The position numbers and the translations under genes are program-made. The notes under the pieces were generated by a model, which did not search any database, had not been told where the DNA came from, and was given only the letters and a program-made list of their open reading frames with translations. This document shows positions 26,428-35,364 of a DNA stretch of 48,248 nucleotides, in pieces (the stretch's first letter is position 1; each line of letters opens with the position of its first letter). The DNA lies in assembly GCF_943193195.1 (NCBI RefSeq), contig NZ_CALPDG010000029.1, forward strand, positions 1 to 48,248, read 5' to 3'. The DNA is from Mediterraneibacter agrestimuris. GTDB lineage: Bacteria; Bacillota; Clostridia; Lachnospirales; Lachnospiraceae.

Positions 26428-27630
26428 ATGAAAGTACCATTTTCACCGCCGGATATTACAGAAGAAGAAATCAATGAGGTTGCTGAAGCGCTCAGAAGCG
26501 GATGGATTACAACGGGACCAAGGACCAAGGAATTCGAGCGTCAGATCGCTGAATACTGTGGAACGGAAAAAGCGGTTTGCCTGAACTCTGCAACGGCATG
26601 TCTGGAACAGTCTCTGCGTGTTATGGGAATCGGCGCCGGAGACGAAGTTATAACAACAGCATACACTTACACTGCGACTTGCAGCTGCATTTGCCATGTG
26701 GGTGCGACACCTGTACTGGTGGATACGCTGCCGGGCACATTTGAGATGGATCCGCAGCAGGTCAGGAATGCTGTTACAGAGAAAACAAAAGCAATTATCT
26801 GTGTAGATCTGGCAGGAATCATCTATAGTAAGTATGATGAAATTTTTCAAATTGCGGAAGAAAAGAAAGTATTGTTCCATCCGTCAAATGAACGTCAGCA
26901 GGCATTAGGCAGAATCATGGTGATGTCAGATGCCGCGCATGCATTCGGTGCAAAGCAGAATGGAAAAATATGCGGACAGATTGCAGATTTCACCTGTTTT
27001 TCTTTCCATGCAGTGAAGAATCTGACAACTGCAGAGGGCGGCGCGGCTGTCTGGTCAAAAACAGTTACTGAATCTGGAATAGACAGCGAAAAGTTATATA
27101 GAGATTATATGCTTTTATCCTTGCACGGACAGTCAAAGGATGCCCTGGCGAAGACTCAGGCGGGAGCGTGGGAGTACGATATTACAGATCCTTATTATAA
27201 ATGTAATATGACGGATATTATGGCTGCTATCGGTCTGGTACAGTTGAAGCGTTATCCAGAAATTCTGGAAAAAAGAAGAAAAATCATTGGAAAATATGAT
27301 TGGGCTTTGAAAGATCTGCCTGTTGAAGTGCTTACACATTATGATGGGCAGAACATTTCCAGCGGACACCTCTACATGGTACGTCTAACCGGAAAGACAC
27401 GGGAGGAGTGCAATGCAGTCATTGAGAGGCTGGCGAAGAAGGATATTGCTTCTAATGTACATTATAAGCCGCTGCCATTACTTACAGCATATAAAAATAG
27501 GGGATTTGATATACAAAATTATCCGAACGCATATAGGCAGTTTGCAAATGAGATTACACTGCCGCTTCATACCTGCTTAAGCAATGAGCAGATAGAGTAT
27601 GTGATTAAGGAGTTTAAAGATGCATTATAA
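26428..27630 (+). CDS. DegT/DnrJ/EryC1/StrS family sugar aminotransferase
   Basis: 400 aa PLP enzyme that aminates a UDP-4-keto sugar using glutamate. The PLP-binding lysine is K197 in FSFHAVKNLTTAEGG; the pyridine-nitrogen acid is D168 in MSDAAHAFGA; GSGWITTGP near 24-31 contacts substrate in relatives. With CapD upstream and a small PGT overlapping its end by 11 nt, the expected product is a UDP-4-amino-4,6-dideoxy-HexNAc handed directly to the transferase. This set matches WcfR/WcfS of Bacteroides PSA and PglE/PglC of Campylobacter in gene order. No N-acetyltransferase of the PglD type is in the window. Confidence 0.93.
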   Translation: MKVPFSPPDITEEEINEVAEALRSGWITTGPRTKEFERQIAEYCGTEKAVCLNSATACLEQSLRVMGIGAGDEVITTAYTYTATCSCICHVGATPVLVDTLPGTFEMDPQQVRNAVTEKTKAIICVDLAGIIYSKYDEIFQIAEEKKVLFHPSNERQQALGRIMVMSDAAHAFGAKQNGKICGQIADFTCFSFHAVKNLTTAEGGAAVWSKTVTESGIDSEKLYRDYMLLSLHGQSKDALAKTQAGAWEYDITDPYYKCNMTDIMAAIGLVQLKRYPEILEKRRKIIGKYDWALKDLPVEVLTHYDGQNISSGHLYMVRLTGKTREECNAVIERLAKKDIASNVHYKPLPLLTAYKNRGFDIQNYPNAYRQFANEITLPLHTCLSNEQIEYVIKEFKDAL

Positions 27631-28321
27631 ACAGTGGAATGAACTGCCAGTGCAGTTTCAAAATGAGAAAATAAAACCTTATTATCAGATGTTAAGCAAG
27701 CACAAAACCAGTATCCGCATAAAACGGATACTGGATTTTGTGCTTGCTTTTTGTCTGACGGCCGTACTCTCTCCGGTGATGCTGATACTTGCCGTCTGTA
27801 TCAAAATCGACAGCAGAGGTCCGGTGTTTTATCGTCAGGAAAGAGTCACACAGTATGGGAAAATGTACCGCATTTTTAAGTTTCGTACCATGGTCGCAGA
27901 TGCAGACAAAAGAGGTCCGGCAATCACTCAGAGCGGAGACAGACGTATTACGAGAATGGGGAATGTCCTGCGTAAATGCCGTCTGGATGAACTGCCGCAA
28001 TTATTTAATGTATTGACCGGTGACATGAGCTTTGTAGGAACCAGACCAGAAGTAAAGAAGTACGTGGATGCTTATACTGATGAGATGACAGCAACATTAT
28101 TATTGCCGGCAGGAATTACTTCTAGAACAAGTATAGTTTATAAAGATGAAGATGAAGTGATGGAGAAATATCTGAAAGAGACCGGAGAGAGCGTGGATGA
28201 AGTCTATATCCGCTATGTTCTTCCCGAAAAAATGAAATACAACCTTCAATACCTGAAAAAATTTAGTGTGTTAGGAGATTTGAAGATTATGATTGATACG
28301 GTGCTTGCTGTGATACACTAG
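27620..28321 (+). CDS. small monotopic phosphoglycosyl transferase (PglC/WcfS type)
   Basis: 233 aa. It transfers a HexNAc-type sugar 1-phosphate onto undecaprenyl phosphate. After a hydrophilic N-terminus, one re-entrant membrane helix lies at about 35-58, then the catalytic core with FYRQERVTQYGKMY, FKFRTM, RLDELPQLFNVLTGDMSFVGTRPE. It lacks the four-span N-terminal half seen in the PGTs at 16988 and 36901. The ATG lies inside the end of the aminotransferase gene with AAGGAG upstream, implying coupled translation and probably a shared substrate. Likely substrate: the UDP-amino-dideoxy sugar made by the two preceding genes (inference). Confidence 0.92.
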   Translation: MHYKQWNELPVQFQNEKIKPYYQMLSKHKTSIRIKRILDFVLAFCLTAVLSPVMLILAVCIKIDSRGPVFYRQERVTQYGKMYRIFKFRTMVADADKRGPAITQSGDRRITRMGNVLRKCRLDELPQLFNVLTGDMSFVGTRPEVKKYVDAYTDEMTATLLLPAGITSRTSIVYKDEDEVMEKYLKETGESVDEVYIRYVLPEKMKYNLQYLKKFSVLGDLKIMIDTVLAVIH

Positions 28322-28390
28322 ATGATATAAGACAGAGCCGTCAAGTGATACTGAGATAAAAGATATCGACAGATACCGAGAGGAGCAGAT

Positions 28391-29608
28391 ATGAAGAAGA
28401 TAGCTGTAGTTACAATGGGAGTCCGGTTAAATGACGAACCAGGATATACTAGATTTCGTTATATATGTGAATTTCTGACAGATGCGGGATATGAGGTGGA
28501 TTTGATAACAACTACGTTCCAGCACTGGGAAAAAGAACAGCGTAATATTGCAAAAATCAAACAAGAGGACTACAAATTTAATATCAAATTCATTTATGAA
28601 CCGGGATATAAGAAAAATGTGGATTTGAAACGAATCCGCAGTCATCGGATTGCGGCGAAGAATCTGCGTACCCTGTTGGAAAAAGAAGGAAATTATGATT
28701 TGGTCTATGCTGAGATTCCCCCAAATGACGTGGCTCTTGCAGCGGCAGAGTATGCCAAAGAAAAGGGGATTCCTTTTGTAGCAGACGTCAATGACCTGTG
28801 GCCGGAAGCAATGAGGATGGTATTGGATATTCCGGTGGTCAGCGATATTCTATTCTATCCGCTTCAGAGAGACGCAGAAAAAGTATACCGTCTTGTTTCC
28901 GGTGTCATCGGAACTTCTGATGAATACCGAGACCGACCATTTCGGAATCAGCAGCGGAATATCCCGAAACGGACCGTTTATGTAGGTAATGAATTGTCGG
29001 TATTCGATGAAGGAGCAGAGAAAAATCAGGAAGAAGTCTTTAAAGGTGAAGATGAGTTTTGGGTAACTTATGCCGGAACGATCGGAACAAGCTATGACAT
29101 CAAAACCATGGTGCTGGCGGCTGAAGAGCTTGCTAACAGAGGAATGCCAAATATCAGAATTAAGATACTGGGTGGTGGTCCAATGAAAGAGGAACTGCGC
29201 AGTATGGCAGATGTAAAGCAGATTTTTAATGTTGAATTTGTCGGATATGCACCATATGAAAAGATGGCAGCTTACCTGAAAAAATCTGATGTGCTTGTAA
29301 ACTCTTTTGTGAAAAAAGCGCCTCAGAGTATTGTGACTAAGATCGGAGATTATCTGGCAGCAGGCAGGCCTATGATCAATACATGTATGAGTCCGGAGTT
29401 CCGTGCCAAAGTAGAACATGACGGATTCGGAGTCAATATTATGCCGGAGGATGTGAAAATTCTTGCGGATGCAATCGAAGATTTTTATGAGGATCCGGAA
29501 AAGTGTAAAGAAATGGGTGAAAAGGCCCGGAAAATTGCGGAACAACAGTTTGACAGACCGCATTCTTATAGGAAGATAGAAGAATTGATTCAGGAACTGC
29601 TGAAATAA
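28391..29608 (+). CDS. GT4-like (GT-B) glycosyltransferase
   Basis: 405 aa, GT-B fold with an N-terminal acceptor half and a C-terminal donor half. Donor-side motifs include VTYAGTIGTSYDIKTMV, IKILGGGPMKEEL and a modified region VTKIGDYLAAGRPMI in place of a textbook EX7E motif, as in WbuB-like enzymes. GAGGAG precedes the ATG. It follows the small PGT by about 70 nt with no terminator and probably adds the second sugar onto the amino-sugar primer. Donor sugar unknown. Confidence 0.86.
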   Translation: MKKIAVVTMGVRLNDEPGYTRFRYICEFLTDAGYEVDLITTTFQHWEKEQRNIAKIKQEDYKFNIKFIYEPGYKKNVDLKRIRSHRIAAKNLRTLLEKEGNYDLVYAEIPPNDVALAAAEYAKEKGIPFVADVNDLWPEAMRMVLDIPVVSDILFYPLQRDAEKVYRLVSGVIGTSDEYRDRPFRNQQRNIPKRTVYVGNELSVFDEGAEKNQEEVFKGEDEFWVTYAGTIGTSYDIKTMVLAAEELANRGMPNIRIKILGGGPMKEELRSMADVKQIFNVEFVGYAPYEKMAAYLKKSDVLVNSFVKKAPQSIVTKIGDYLAAGRPMINTCMSPEFRAKVEHDGFGVNIMPEDVKILADAIEDFYEDPEKCKEMGEKARKIAEQQFDRPHSYRKIEELIQELLK

Positions 29609-29622
29609 CAGAAAGAAAGCAA

Positions 29623-29645
29623 CAGTTCAGCCTTTGGCTGAACTG
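29623..29645. other. perfect hairpin without T run
   Basis: CAGTTCAGCC (29623-29632) and GGCTGAACTG (29636-29645) form a 10-bp stem around a TTT loop in the 72-nt gap between two glycosyltransferase genes. No T run follows, so it is more likely an mRNA stabiliser or a weak attenuator than a full terminator. Confidence 0.5.
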
Positions 29646-29680
29646 CTACAAGAAATTAGGAAATACAGAGGACAAGTAAA

Positions 29681-30754
29681 GTGAAAGAACAGCCTTTTTT
29701 CAGTATTGTAATGCCGGTTTACGGAGTGGAAGCGTATATAGAACATGCAATTCTAAGCATTATGAAACAAACATATCAAGATTGGGAGATTGTTATCGTG
29801 AATGACTGTTCTCCAGATACAAGTGTAAAAATTGCAGAACAGATGGCAGGGAAGGACAACAGGATCCGGATCATACATCATGAAAAGAACCAAGGACTGA
29901 GCGCTGCGCGAAATACCGGAATCCGGGAAGCAGCAGGAAAGTATGTATGGTTTATGGATCCGGATGATTATGTAGATGCCGATGTATTGGAGAAAGTGAA
30001 AACATCTTTGAATAAGAATCCGGCAGAAGTTGTGATGTTTGGATTGATTGAAGAATACTACGATCAAAATGGAGAACTGGATTATACTCATGCCATCCGT
30101 CCTATAGAACAACTGTATGACAATCAGGAGGAATTACGGAATGCAGTAATTCATTATGAGCAGGAAACATTATATGGATATGCGTGGAATAAAATCTACA
30201 GTTTGCAGTATTTGAAGGAAAATCACTTTTTGTACCAGAATGTCAAACTGATAGAAGATATTGAATTCAATATCAGGTTCTTTATGGATATCAGACGGCT
30301 GAATGTGCTGGGAATCACACCATACCATTATGCAAAACGTTTGAGCGCGAATCTGACCAATAAGTTTGTGCCGGAATATTTTGAGGTACACAGGCGCAGA
30401 ATTGAATTATTGTATGAACAGCATAAATACTGGAATCTGTGTACAGAAGAAGTGAGGCAGACACTGGGAAGTCTGTATGGACGTTATATAGTTTCTGCAT
30501 TAGAGCGAAACTGTGATAAACGTTCTGGAATGTCTCATACACGGCGCTATCGGTGGTGCAGAGCTGTGTTTTGTGATGGGTTATTTGAAGATTTGATTCC
30601 GTCTGCACGGGCAAAGGACAGTAAAGTGCTGTCAATCGCATTGGTTCTTCTCCGATGGAAAAAAACGATGCTGTGTCTGATGATGGGGAGAGGAATTCAT
30701 GTAATCCGGGGCGGAATGCCAATGCTATATTCTAAGGTAAAGTCAGGAAGGTAG
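29681..30754 (+). CDS. GT2 family glycosyltransferase
   Basis: 357 aa. The GT-A domain fills the first half: FSIVMPVYGVEAY, VNDCSPDTS, the NQGLSAARNTGI helix and the metal-binding MDPDDYVD. The C-terminal half is helical and basic with no clear membrane span. It begins at GTG with AGAGGAC upstream. It is the first of a run of GT2 genes that probably build a serotype-specific repeat unit. Donor and linkage cannot be told. Confidence 0.88.
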   Translation: MKEQPFFSIVMPVYGVEAYIEHAILSIMKQTYQDWEIVIVNDCSPDTSVKIAEQMAGKDNRIRIIHHEKNQGLSAARNTGIREAAGKYVWFMDPDDYVDADVLEKVKTSLNKNPAEVVMFGLIEEYYDQNGELDYTHAIRPIEQLYDNQEELRNAVIHYEQETLYGYAWNKIYSLQYLKENHFLYQNVKLIEDIEFNIRFFMDIRRLNVLGITPYHYAKRLSANLTNKFVPEYFEVHRRRIELLYEQHKYWNLCTEEVRQTLGSLYGRYIVSALERNCDKRSGMSHTRRYRWCRAVFCDGLFEDLIPSARAKDSKVLSIALVLLRWKKTMLCLMMGRGIHVIRGGMPMLYSKVKSGR

Positions 30755-30760
30755 AGGAAA

Positions 30761-32116
30761 GTGGATCAGTTAAAAAGATGCTTGTTTGGATTTAAGATGA
30801 TATATTTGATGTATCTGCTTCTTGCATTCAATGCATTTGTGAACGGAATGTCATGGATGAATCTGGCTGCTTATGGAATTACAGCCGGGGGAGGAATTTT
30901 GTGCATCTGGATATTCCTGCGATGGAAAAGGTATAAGAAAGCAGTAGGCATTGTTTTATTGGAATTGTTTGCACTAAGTTATGCTGTCAGTGCAGTTACT
31001 CATATTTCTTATGCTGGGATAGCGGAAAATGCCAAAGGTTTTATTTGGCTGGTGCTTCCAAGTATAGTGTTGTATGCTTCAGCGTTTGATATGAGCGGGG
31101 AAGAAATGCACAAAGAATTAACAAGTCTTGCCAGTCTGTATATTGTGTACTGTACTGCGGCAGATGCTATCAGTCTGAGTATGCTTGCATGGGGATGGAA
31201 GTATGATTATACAGATCCGGCAGGGACAATCCATTCTATCGGTTATCGATGGGGACGGCTGTGGGGAATTTATGACGACCCAAACCATGGGGCAACAATT
31301 AGTGCAATCGCAGTCTTATTATTGATTTATTTGTTTGGAAAGACAAGGAAGTTGTGGCAGAAAATACTGCTTGTTATTTGCGGTATTATCCAGTATGCTT
31401 ATATCGCCCTCTCTGATTCCAGAACGGGTATGTTGTGTCTTGTAACAGGGCTGGTGCTTTATACAATTTTGCAGATCGTGAGAGACAGGCGCACAGCCGG
31501 GAAAAGGATACTGATTTTAACTGTAACAGCCGCAGTAATATTTGCAGGGGATGTGGCGTTGAAAGCAGCATATGCACCGGTAGATGCAATGATGAGAAAG
31601 AGAGAGGCACAAAATATTTCATCATCGGTCAATAACGGGCGAAAACAGAAGCTAAAACAAGATTATAGTAACGGCAGAATGGAATTGTGGGGCAGCGGAT
31701 TGGAGATTATGGAATCTTCTCCTGTAATCGGAGTAGGGTATCGAAATATGAGCGGATATGCACAGCAGCATTTTCCTGATTCCTATATGGTAAAAAATGC
31801 AGCCAGAATCCGTTATGATTCCATGCACAATCTAGAGATGGATGTGCTGGTAAGTCAGGGAATTGCAGGTATGATAATTTTTCTGGCATTGTTGATACAT
31901 ATGCTTTGGAAAATCATACGAAGAGCTTCAGTATTGCAGAACGCAGATGATCATTTTATTGCAGTTATGCTTTCAGCAGCGTTGGCGTTGGGGGTGGCTT
32001 CTACATTTTTATCCTTTATTTTTTATGTCAATGCGCCGCAGAGTTTCTGCTTCTGGCTTTTCCTGGGATATGGGATGCATGCGCTGACGAAAGAAAAGGA
32101 GGCGCCAAATCTATGA
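30761..32116 (+). CDS. O-antigen ligase/polymerase-like membrane protein (Wzy/WaaL superfamily)
   Basis: 451 aa with about ten to twelve hydrophobic spans. A long loop around residues 275-345 carries KREAQN, NNGRKQKLKQDYSNGRMELWGSG and VIGVGYRNMSGYAQQH, the pattern of Wzy_C-type polymerases and ligases. The DDPNHGA near 170 is also typical. It starts at GTG (RBS AGGAAGG, overlapping GAGG) and ends in a 4-nt ATGA overlap with the next glycosyltransferase. Likely role: joining repeat units outside the membrane. A second, unrelated-looking polymerase candidate lies at 43781. Confidence 0.85.
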   Translation: MDQLKRCLFGFKMIYLMYLLLAFNAFVNGMSWMNLAAYGITAGGGILCIWIFLRWKRYKKAVGIVLLELFALSYAVSAVTHISYAGIAENAKGFIWLVLPSIVLYASAFDMSGEEMHKELTSLASLYIVYCTAADAISLSMLAWGWKYDYTDPAGTIHSIGYRWGRLWGIYDDPNHGATISAIAVLLLIYLFGKTRKLWQKILLVICGIIQYAYIALSDSRTGMLCLVTGLVLYTILQIVRDRRTAGKRILILTVTAAVIFAGDVALKAAYAPVDAMMRKREAQNISSSVNNGRKQKLKQDYSNGRMELWGSGLEIMESSPVIGVGYRNMSGYAQQHFPDSYMVKNAARIRYDSMHNLEMDVLVSQGIAGMIIFLALLIHMLWKIIRRASVLQNADDHFIAVMLSAALALGVASTFLSFIFYVNAPQSFCFWLFLGYGMHALTKEKEAPNL

Positions 32117-33216
32117 AACGGATATTGGCAGGTTTTATAGGCGATGGAAAAGCAGGCGGTGTTGATCGGTATCTGCTGAATTTTCTGGAAGCTGTTCATG
32201 GAGAGAATATACAAATTGATTTTTTGACAAATGAAGTCAGTCAAGAATTGGAAAATAATTTGAAACAGTATGGCTCAAAACTGTATGCAGTCACAACACT
32301 TAAGCATCCGATCAGGCAATACAGGCAGGTATGTGCTGTAATGAAGAAAAATACGTATGATATGGTGTATTTAAATCTCTCTACTGCAATCGAATGTATT
32401 GCAGCGTTTGCGGCAAAAAAGATGAAGGTGCCGGAGAGGGCGCTGCACAGTCATTCCAGTGGAAATGACAGGCAGAGTGCACTGTCCAGGATGATTTATA
32501 ATTTTATTCATAGAATCTGCCGCTTGTTTCTCTACAAAGCAGGAACTGTTTATTATGCATGTTCTGTCAAAGCAGGAGAGTGGCTGTATCCAAAAAAAAT
32601 TGTACATTCCGATAAATTTGAAGTAATCTACAATGCTGTGGACAGAAGCCGGTTCTGCTATCAGCCGGACATCCGGCTTAAAATGAGGGAAGAACTAGAG
32701 CTGGAAGAAAACTATGTTATCGGACATGTAGGAAACTTCTGCTATCCTAAAAATTGCCGGTTTCTGATAGAAGTATTTGAACAGATTCACTTGTTAGATA
32801 AACAAACTGTACTTTTGCTCATTGGAACTGGTGTAGAATTTGAAGAAATAAAGCAGCTTGTCAGCGATAAAAATCTTCAGGATTCTGTGCGGTTTCTGGG
32901 CTGGAGAAACGATACGGGGCGGCTTTACCAGGCAATGGATACATTTCTGCTTCCATCCAGATTTGAGGGACTGCCGATCGTAGGTGTGGAGGCCCAGTAT
33001 ACCGGATTACAGTGTGTGTTCAGCAGTGAAGTGACGAAAGAGACACAGATACAGAAGGAATGTTATTTTCTTGATTTGGAACGAGGACCTAAAAAATGGG
33101 CGGAATTTATATTAAAACATAAAAAATATGACAGAGAACAGGTTCAGTTCTTGAAAGAAGCAAAGAACTATGATCTGGAAAAGCAGATCAGCCAGTTGAG
33201 GAGGATTGTATGCTGA
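32113..33216 (+). CDS. GT4 family glycosyltransferase (EpsF-like)
   Basis: 367 aa, GT-B fold. The N-terminal GDGKAGGVDRYLLNFL is the glycine-rich acceptor loop. The donor half shows VIGHVGNFCYPKNCRFLIE and the nucleotide-sugar motif PSRFEGLPIVGVEAQ, a proper EX7E pair. It overlaps the preceding polymerase-like gene by ATGA and the following GT2 gene by 7 nt, so the three are translated as a tightly coupled set. Confidence 0.88.
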   Translation: MKRILAGFIGDGKAGGVDRYLLNFLEAVHGENIQIDFLTNEVSQELENNLKQYGSKLYAVTTLKHPIRQYRQVCAVMKKNTYDMVYLNLSTAIECIAAFAAKKMKVPERALHSHSSGNDRQSALSRMIYNFIHRICRLFLYKAGTVYYACSVKAGEWLYPKKIVHSDKFEVIYNAVDRSRFCYQPDIRLKMREELELEENYVIGHVGNFCYPKNCRFLIEVFEQIHLLDKQTVLLLIGTGVEFEEIKQLVSDKNLQDSVRFLGWRNDTGRLYQAMDTFLLPSRFEGLPIVGVEAQYTGLQCVFSSEVTKETQIQKECYFLDLERGPKKWAEFILKHKKYDREQVQFLKEAKNYDLEKQISQLRRIVC

Positions 33217-34220
33217 CAGTAACGGTTGTTGTTGCCGTATATAATATTGAAAAATATATAGAGAAATGTATTCAAAGTATTATTAGACAGACATGGAAAG
33301 AGATGGAAATTCTGCTTGTAGACGATGGTTCAACAGATGAGAGCGGAAATATCTGTGACCGTTATGCAAAAGCAGATGACAGGATCCGGGTGATCCATAA
33401 GATCAACGGCGGTCTTTCTGATGTCCGCAATGTGGGACTGGAAGAAGCTTCCGGAACATACCTGCTCTATGTGGACGGTGATGATTATATTGCGCCGGAA
33501 TGTGTGGAAAAAGCAGTCGAATGTGCAAAACATCATGAAGCAGAGGTTGTGATTTTTGATTATCAGGAAATTGAAGAATCGACCGGACGGAGAGAACGCT
33601 GGAGCATGGAGATTCCACGGGAAAAGAAACTGACGGTAAAAGAATGCCCGTCTCTTTTGATTGCAACACCCTGTGCATGGAATAAGCTGTATCGGAAATC
33701 AGTCTGGGACAGATGCGGGCTTCGGTATCCGGTGGGGCGGGTTTACGAGGATCTGACAATCACACCGCAGCTTTTACTGAATGCAGAAAGCATTGTTTAT
33801 ATGGATAGTAAACCACTATATCATTACATTTTGCGGGAAGGCTCAATTATGCGAAGCCAGAATTTTAAGAAGAGTCTGTATAACAGAAAAGCGGCTCTGG
33901 AAGATGTGATGGCGTATTTTAAAGAAAAAAAAGCATTTGATACCTTTAAAAATGAACTGGAATACCTGATGTTTGAACAAGTGTACTTTGTACCAACCAA
34001 AGAAGTCATTTATTATGATGCACAGAGTGAATATAGGGATCAATTCCGGCAGTATGTATTCAGAGTATTTCCGCAGGCAGATAAAAATCCATATGTCAGA
34101 AAGTGGCTGTCAAAGAAAGATAAGATTCTGCTGTCTTTGATGAAAAGAAGAATGTATTGGGGGATTACGTGGTTATCTGCGATAAGAAAACGAGTGGATT
34201 TGCTGCGTAACAGAAAGTAA
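33210..34220 (+). CDS. GT2 family glycosyltransferase
   Basis: 336 aa. GT-A motifs are VTVVVAVYNIEKY, VDDGSTDESG, NGGLSDVRNVGL and the DxD VDGDDYI near 90. The segment PCAWNKLYRKSVW near 155 is characteristic of capsule GT2 enzymes of the EpsJ type. A basic C-terminus may lie along the membrane. The start overlaps the preceding gene. Ten nucleotides separate it from the next GT2 gene. Confidence 0.88.
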   Translation: MLTVTVVVAVYNIEKYIEKCIQSIIRQTWKEMEILLVDDGSTDESGNICDRYAKADDRIRVIHKINGGLSDVRNVGLEEASGTYLLYVDGDDYIAPECVEKAVECAKHHEAEVVIFDYQEIEESTGRRERWSMEIPREKKLTVKECPSLLIATPCAWNKLYRKSVWDRCGLRYPVGRVYEDLTITPQLLLNAESIVYMDSKPLYHYILREGSIMRSQNFKKSLYNRKAALEDVMAYFKEKKAFDTFKNELEYLMFEQVYFVPTKEVIYYDAQSEYRDQFRQYVFRVFPQADKNPYVRKWLSKKDKILLSLMKRRMYWGITWLSAIRKRVDLLRNRK

Positions 34221-34230
34221 GGAGAATGAC

Positions 34231-35304
34231 ATGGAAAAAATATTATCGGTAGTGATTCCATCCTACAATGTAGAAAAATTTCTTCGGCAGACATTGGAAT
34301 CATTCGTGGAAGAAAGCATTTTGGACAAAATAGAGGTATTAATTGTCAATGATGGCTCCAAAGATGGAACGGAGATGATCGGTAAAGAATATGAAAATAA
34401 ATATCCGCAGACTTTCCGCGTAATCTCAAAAGAGAACGGAGGGCATGGCTCTACGATTAATCGGGGAATCAAGGAGTGCACAGGAAGATATTTCAAGGTT
34501 GTAGACGGAGATGACTGGGTTAATACTGCAGACTTCAAAAGTCTCGTAGAGAAGCTGGAGAATTGTGAGGCAGATTATGTGATCTCGAATTATTATGAAG
34601 TTGACGATCAGAGCGGAGCAAAAACACCTGTAGAATATAAGAGACTGCTGAAAAATTCAAAGGAAGATGAGTGGCATGGAACATTTGAAGACATTGTAGG
34701 AAAAGTCATTCCATCCATGCATGCGCTCGTACTGAAAACAAGCATTTTGAAAGAACATCAGATCCGGCTGGACGAGCATTGCTTTTATGTTGATGTGGAG
34801 TATATCTTATATCCTCTTCCGTTTGTTAAGACAGCGGCATATTATGACCTGCATGTGTATATGTACCGTCTGGGACAGGTTACCCAGAGTGTGAGCATGG
34901 CAGGATTCCGTAAGCATATAGAAAATCATATTACGGTTTCGCTTAACCTGACGAAGTTTGCGGAAGCATACCGACAGCGGGCAGCAGGGAAAAATCAGAA
35001 AAAGGTTGATTATATCGGGAAACGTGTGGCGCAGATGATCGGTGATCAGGTGACGATTTTTATGAGTTATCCGGCGGGGGATAAATCTGTACGGCAGCAG
35101 TTTATAAAATATGACAGAAGAATCAGAAACAGCAGTGAATGGATGTATGAATTATCTGGAAAAGAAAGCGGTATTCTCCGTTTGCTGCGAAAAACATGTT
35201 TTTATGTGATTTGCTATATGCTCATTATACGAATGGGGCAGAAGAAGAATCACATGGAAGATGTGATTGAAAAAGTACACCCTTTCAGACATCCCGTAAC
35301 TTAA
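34231..35304 (+). CDS. GT2 family glycosyltransferase
   Basis: 357 aa. It has LSVVIPSYNVEKF, VNDGSKDGT, the unusual ENGGHGSTINRGI in the ribose-contact helix, and VDGDDWVN as DxD. GHGSTINRG differs from the GLSxARNxG form of its neighbours and suggests a distinct subfamily. A hydrophobic stretch near residues 320-335 could touch the membrane. AAGGAG precedes the ATG. Its stop abuts the open frame of the flippase gene. Confidence 0.87.
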   Translation: MEKILSVVIPSYNVEKFLRQTLESFVEESILDKIEVLIVNDGSKDGTEMIGKEYENKYPQTFRVISKENGGHGSTINRGIKECTGRYFKVVDGDDWVNTADFKSLVEKLENCEADYVISNYYEVDDQSGAKTPVEYKRLLKNSKEDEWHGTFEDIVGKVIPSMHALVLKTSILKEHQIRLDEHCFYVDVEYILYPLPFVKTAAYYDLHVYMYRLGQVTQSVSMAGFRKHIENHITVSLNLTKFAEAYRQRAAGKNQKKVDYIGKRVAQMIGDQVTIFMSYPAGDKSVRQQFIKYDRRIRNSSEWMYELSGKESGILRLLRKTCFYVICYMLIIRMGQKKNHMEDVIEKVHPFRHPVT

Positions 35305-35364
35305 ATGCTCCACATGGGCGTGCTGCGTATGATAAGGTATGATTTACAGAAAGTGAAGATAAGA

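Noticed and set aside
28850-29563. 237-codon minus-strand frame opposite the GT4-like gene
   Set aside because: Cys/His/Phe-rich antisense translation with no ribosome binding site, opposite a clear glycosyltransferase.
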